This document shows, one piece after another, positions 61,227 to 64,000 of a DNA stretch of 64,000 nt. The notes beneath the pieces are model-generated. The model saw only the letters and a program-made list of their open reading frames with translations. It ran no database searches and was not told where the DNA came from. Numbering within the stretch: position 1 is the first letter of the stretch; the number at the start of each line of letters is the position of its first letter. The translations under genes and the position numbers were made by a program. Source of the DNA: Candidatus Poribacteria bacterium (lineage in GTDB: Bacteria; Poribacteria; WGA-4E; WGA-3G); assembly GCA_026702755.1 (NCBI GenBank), contig JAPPBX010000115.1, positions 29,530-93,529 on the forward strand, in the 5' to 3' direction.

Positions 61227-61298
61227 CATCTTTCTGACAACTGACAACTGATAACTGGCAACTGGCAACTGGCAACTGGTAATTGATAACTGACAACT
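61227..61298. repeat. Heptad array CTGACAACTGATAACTGGCAACTGG
   Basis: Ten or so tandem 7-base units of the form CTG(A/G)(C/T/A)AA without interruption, the longest pure array in the window. It directly precedes the SUMF1-domain gene's stop codon on the opposite strand. Confidence 0.75.
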
Positions 61299-62019
61299 AT
61301 TCCACATCCATGGCAATCCGGAAGCCGACGCTATGAATCGCCTGTATCGGTTCATACGCTGCACGGTTGGCGCAGCGTGCGGCGAACTCACCGCGTGCGA
61401 TCCATGAACCGCCACGAATCACTTTCCGCCGTCCTTCACTTGCACCCAACGGATTCTCCGCTGGCGAGTATTTATATGTCTCCATGTGAAACCAGTCGGA
61501 ACACCAATCGTAGGCGTTGCCTGCCATATCGTAGCATCCGTAAGGACTCACACCGGACGGATAACTCCCGACAGGTATCAGCTGCTTGTTTCCTGATTCC
61601 GATGTGTTTGCCCTACTTGCATCCCATATATCTCCCCAGGGATACTCGCGGGCATCGGTACCGCGTGCTGCTTTCTCCCACTCAGCCTCCGTCGGTAAGC
61701 GATATTCGGCGTTTTCAAGTGAACCGAGCCACTCCAAAAAATATGTCGCATCCTGCCAACTCACACCGACGACTGGGAAATCGGGCGCGTTGAGATGTGC
61801 TTCTGTCCAGAACAGCGGTTGTGGATGTCCCGTCGCCTCTACAAATCGGGCGTATTGCGCGTTCGTGACCTGATACGTGCCGATGGCGTAAGCATCGAGT
61901 TGGACACTGCGTTGCGGTTCTTCTGGATCGGTCTTCCGCATGCCGGTCGGAATCGTTCCCATCGTGAACTCACCAGCGGGGATATGGATTAGTGGGTAAT
62001 CAAGCGTTTCGATGTGCAT
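61297..62019 (-). CDS. Formylglycine-generating-enzyme (SUMF1) domain protein
   Basis: A 240-residue single-domain SUMF1-fold protein. Landmarks: HIPAGEFTMGT at the start, YQVTNAQYARFVEATG, EYRLPTEAEWEKAARG and CYDMAGNAYDWCSDWF. The two catalytic cysteines of true FGE fall near the C terminus; here only one Cys remains in RGGSWIARGEFAARCANRA, so sulfatase activation is unlikely. Related domains bind sugars or act in non-sulfatase oxidations. No signal peptide. GGAGGA lies upstream of the ATG. Confidence 0.86.
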   Translation of the reverse strand: MHIETLDYPLIHIPAGEFTMGTIPTGMRKTDPEEPQRSVQLDAYAIGTYQVTNAQYARFVEATGHPQPLFWTEAHLNAPDFPVVGVSWQDATYFLEWLGSLENAEYRLPTEAEWEKAARGTDAREYPWGDIWDASRANTSESGNKQLIPVGSYPSGVSPYGCYDMAGNAYDWCSDWFHMETYKYSPAENPLGASEGRRKVIRGGSWIARGEFAARCANRAAYEPIQAIHSVGFRIAMDVE

Positions 62020-62212
62020 GTAGGCGCGTTCGTCCTCCGATACAGCGTTACAATAACAGTGTTAGTATAGCACATCACTACCCTTCGTTTCAATTCCTTC
62101 TGTAGGTGCGATACGCATTGACGACTGAATACTTATGATTGGAAACTGAACACTTCTGAACAACTAACAAAATACCTTTGATTTTTTCCGAACCTATGAT
62201 ATACTTTGAAAT

Positions 62213-62629
62213 ATGCTTTGTGTGCCATATATTGACGATAAAACAAGAATACACGATGAACTCCGTTCAGCGTATGATCTGAGAAACTTGCGAGTGCGGA
62301 AGTTCGGTCCTGCGCGTAAGCAGTTCGGTAACTTCGTCAAGTTAGAACCTGATGTCGCCGCAGTATTTCCAGACGATGTTACTGTTAACAAGGCACTGCG
62401 ATGCCTGATCCAAGACTCCAAAGAAAACAGAAATACGCATTCTTATCGCTTACCAATGAAGACTTTAGACTCAGTGTCCAAGCATCTTGATAATTCTATT
62501 GTCAAGTTAGAACCTGATGTTGCTGAGGCGTTTCCAGATGCTGCTTCTGTGAATGAGGCACTACGATTCTTGATTCAAGTCGCCAAAGAAAATAGTGCGG
62601 CACCATCTTGCATAAACGAAGGCACTTAA
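62213..62629 (+). CDS. Antitoxin-like protein with internal duplication
   Basis: A 138-residue frame with two copies of the same 31-residue motif (VKLEPDVAxxFPDxxxVNxALRxLI...KEN), at codons 62336-62428 and 62501-62593. The repeat unit resembles the strand-helix-helix of ribbon-helix-helix antitoxins such as BrnA, which I infer rather than see. The ATG at 62213 has no ribosome binding site and MKTLDSVSKHL at 62455 could start a separate single-copy protein. The HNH endonuclease gene starts 42 bases downstream. Confidence 0.55.
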   Translation: MLCVPYIDDKTRIHDELRSAYDLRNLRVRKFGPARKQFGNFVKLEPDVAAVFPDDVTVNKALRCLIQDSKENRNTHSYRLPMKTLDSVSKHLDNSIVKLEPDVAEAFPDAASVNEALRFLIQVAKENSAAPSCINEGT

Positions 62630-62670
62630 CATCTGATATCAACTCGAATCATTCCTCAAGACGAAAGAAC

Positions 62671-63579
62671 ATGAATATGACGCGAGAAGACATTATCAAG
62701 AAATTCCAGAAATTGAATCCATGGAAACGAGGTGAAGAAAGGGCAGTACACAAGCCGCTTCTTGTATTGTATGCGATGGGGAAATTGTTGGGCGGTGAAG
62801 ATTGTACAGGTAGATTCACATCATACGTAGATATAGAAACACATCTCCCAGACTTACTACGGGAATTTGGACCGTGGCGTGAGAAATATAATCCAGCAGA
62901 CCCGTTTTGGCGTTTGCAAAATGACGAAGTTTGGGAGGTTACTAATGCCGATAAAATCTATGTTCACCAAGGTAATGCCTCTATAACGGATCTGAGGGAA
63001 TATGAAACATCTGGTGGTTTTCCAGAAGAAATCGCCGATCAGCTTCAAAATGATTTCGGTTTAACTTTTGAAATAATAGGTCGCTTATTAGCCTCGCATT
63101 TTCCGGTCACATATCATGAAGACATTTTACAAGCCGTTGGAATTGAATTATCCTTCAGGATACCTAATCAACCGCGTGACCCCAAGTTCCGACAGAATAT
63201 TCTGGAAGCCTATAACTACAGATGTGCGATTTGTGGTTTTAACGTGAAATTACGCGATCGTCCCGTAGCATTGGAAGCAGCACATATCAAATGGCGTATG
63301 GCAGAAGGTCCTGATAAAGAAGGAAACGGCCTTGCTTTGTGTTCACTACACCATAAACTCTTTGATCGAGGTGCTTTTACATTGTCTAACCAATTGGAAG
63401 TACGCGTCTCGGAGCATGTTGATAAAACATCAGTAGGTTTTGAGGAATGGTTAAAGCAATTCGATGGTCGAGAAATTAACTTTTCACCACGGGAACAAAT
63501 TTATTATCCTAACGAAGATTTTACAGAATGGCACCTAAAAGAGGTGTTTAAAGGGAATTATAACGAATCATCATGGTAA
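62671..63579 (+). CDS. HNH endonuclease, phosphorothioate-DNA-dependent (SprMcrA-like)
   Basis: A 302-residue protein with two parts. Residues about 1-170 resemble the sulfur-binding domain of phosphorothioate-DNA restriction enzymes (KPLLVLYAMGKLL, EFGPWREKY, PADPFWRL, SGGFPEEI, ASHFPVTYHEDILQAVG). Residues about 180-290 are an HNH nuclease: CAICGFNV zinc knuckle, the catalytic His in ALEAAHIKW, and NGLALCSLHHKLFDRGAF. By family knowledge such enzymes cut near phosphorothioate-modified sites. Start ATG 62671 gives the family N terminus; the frame is open 21 codons further up. No dnd or ssp modification genes are in the window, so it probably defends against modified foreign DNA. Confidence 0.88.
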   Translation: MNMTREDIIKKFQKLNPWKRGEERAVHKPLLVLYAMGKLLGGEDCTGRFTSYVDIETHLPDLLREFGPWREKYNPADPFWRLQNDEVWEVTNADKIYVHQGNASITDLREYETSGGFPEEIADQLQNDFGLTFEIIGRLLASHFPVTYHEDILQAVGIELSFRIPNQPRDPKFRQNILEAYNYRCAICGFNVKLRDRPVALEAAHIKWRMAEGPDKEGNGLALCSLHHKLFDRGAFTLSNQLEVRVSEHVDKTSVGFEEWLKQFDGREINFSPREQIYYPNEDFTEWHLKEVFKGNYNESSW

Positions 63580-63627
63580 CGTTTCAATCCGGATTAATCC
63601 TGTATAATTAACATAAATACAACAGGA

Positions 63628-63860
63628 ACCAATGAAGACCAACTTTTACCATTACAAAATAGCAAGGGAGACGTAAGCAGAAAAATCCTACTAGATCACA
63701 ATCCGTCTGGTGGGTTTCACGAATGCATTACTGAACAACTTCAAAGCGATGATACATTGTCCCGCGAAATAATCCACTATGTCCTAGATAAATACTTTCC
63801 TGTAAGATGGCATAGGGCATTTTGCAGGCTATTGGTTCTGAAATCCCTAATATCCCTTAA
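63628..63860 (+). pseudogene. Decayed fragment of a second phosphorothioate-type HNH protein
   Basis: Translation gives NPSGGFHECITEQLQSD, then REIIHYVLDKYFPVRWHR, and after a one-base frameshift ILQAIGSEIPNIP. These align in order with TSGGFPEEIADQLQND, FEIIGRLLASHFPVTYHE and DILQAVGIELSFRIP of the intact gene upstream. The N-terminal start and the whole HNH domain are missing. Confidence 0.75.
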
Positions 63861-63906
63861 CACCAAATAGTATACTACATCACTTTAAGCATAGGAACGT
63901 TTTATA

Positions 63907-63978
63907 ATGAATAATTCTGGATTACAAAGTGTTATTGATGAAGGACTAGTAGTCTGTCACAATTATCTTGATAGTTGA
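63907..63978 (+). other. Short ORF at the window end
   Basis: A 23-codon frame beginning ATG, preceded by AGGAACGTTTTATA. It ends in TGA near the window edge. It may be the start of a frameshifted gene or noise; no family is recognisable. Confidence 0.2.
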
Positions 63979-64000
63979 TCTAAAATCTGGTATCCTTAGG

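Overview
The window looks like a piece of an uncultured bacterial chromosome with roughly balanced base composition. It mixes ordinary housekeeping genes (dnaE, murA, hisD, hisC, ispG, truA, an rluD-type synthase, uppP, mutY) with families expanded in Candidatus Poribacteria and similar sponge or marine lineages: two phytanoyl-CoA dioxygenase-like oxygenases, three aldo/keto reductases, a Gfo/Idh/MocA oxidoreductase, an enolase-superfamily protein, DUF1080, DUF1028, dockerin-type repeats, TolB-like and PQQ-like propellers, and a TPR/FG-GAP/UnbV protein. The Poribacteria assignment is inferred from this gene repertoire; there is no rRNA gene to test it. I saw no rRNA, tRNA, insertion sequence or CRISPR array.

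Layout. 0.5-5.5 kb: a small coiled-coil protein translationally coupled to a 1179-residue exported TPR/FG-GAP/UnbV protein, then an MFS exporter. 5.8-15.9 kb: dnaE, an aldo/keto reductase, an orphan EcfT, a STAS anti-anti-sigma factor, a large sugar-processing-like protein and a D-2-hydroxyacid dehydrogenase. 15.9-24.7 kb: enolase-superfamily enzyme, polytopic membrane protein, a secreted protein with a cysteine-less C39-like domain, a Ca2+/Na+ antiporter, a PhyH-like oxygenase and a second aldo/keto reductase. 25-36 kb: RluD-type synthase and truA (divergent), HD hydrolase, second PhyH-like protein, Gfo/Idh/MocA, murA, hisD, DUF1028, a small membrane protein and an SDR. 36-47 kb: PQQ-like propeller, beta-lactamase-fold hydrolase, an unknown protein, a UROD/MtaA-like protein, the two interrupted dockerin-thioredoxin genes, then a BatA/VWA protein, a LamG protein and a TolB-like propeller. 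47.8-56 kb: DUF423, uppP, a three-gene surface-glycan cluster (GT4, deacetylase, methyltransferase), a GT-C membrane protein, ispG and hisC. 56-64 kb: AAA/PD-(D/E)XK protein, DUF1080, a third aldo/keto reductase, mutY, a SUMF1-domain protein, a duplicated antitoxin-like protein and a phosphorothioate-DNA-type HNH endonuclease followed by a decayed fragment of a second one.

The main discovery candidate is at 40378-42442. Two adjacent genes each encode a signal peptide, two dockerin-like repeats and a complete thioredoxin domain, and each is interrupted by an in-frame TGA exactly where thioredoxins carry the first cysteine of CxxC (readthrough gives UPFC and UPSC). TGA is a normal stop elsewhere in the window. 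In both genes a small hairpin with a G in the first two loop positions begins its loop 23 nucleotides after the TGA, as expected for a bacterial SECIS element. The simplest reading is a tandem pair of exported dockerin-selenothioredoxins that automatic gene calling would split into four ORFs.

Intergenic DNA is full of small dispersed repeats: GTTATCA-type heptad arrays at the ends of MITE-like elements, a GGTGCGGTT inverted-repeat element, a GTTGGGTTTC inverted-repeat element, GGCGAGGAT hairpins and GCAGGATTTACAGGATT-type repeats. One heptad array appears to supply the C-terminal codons of mutY.
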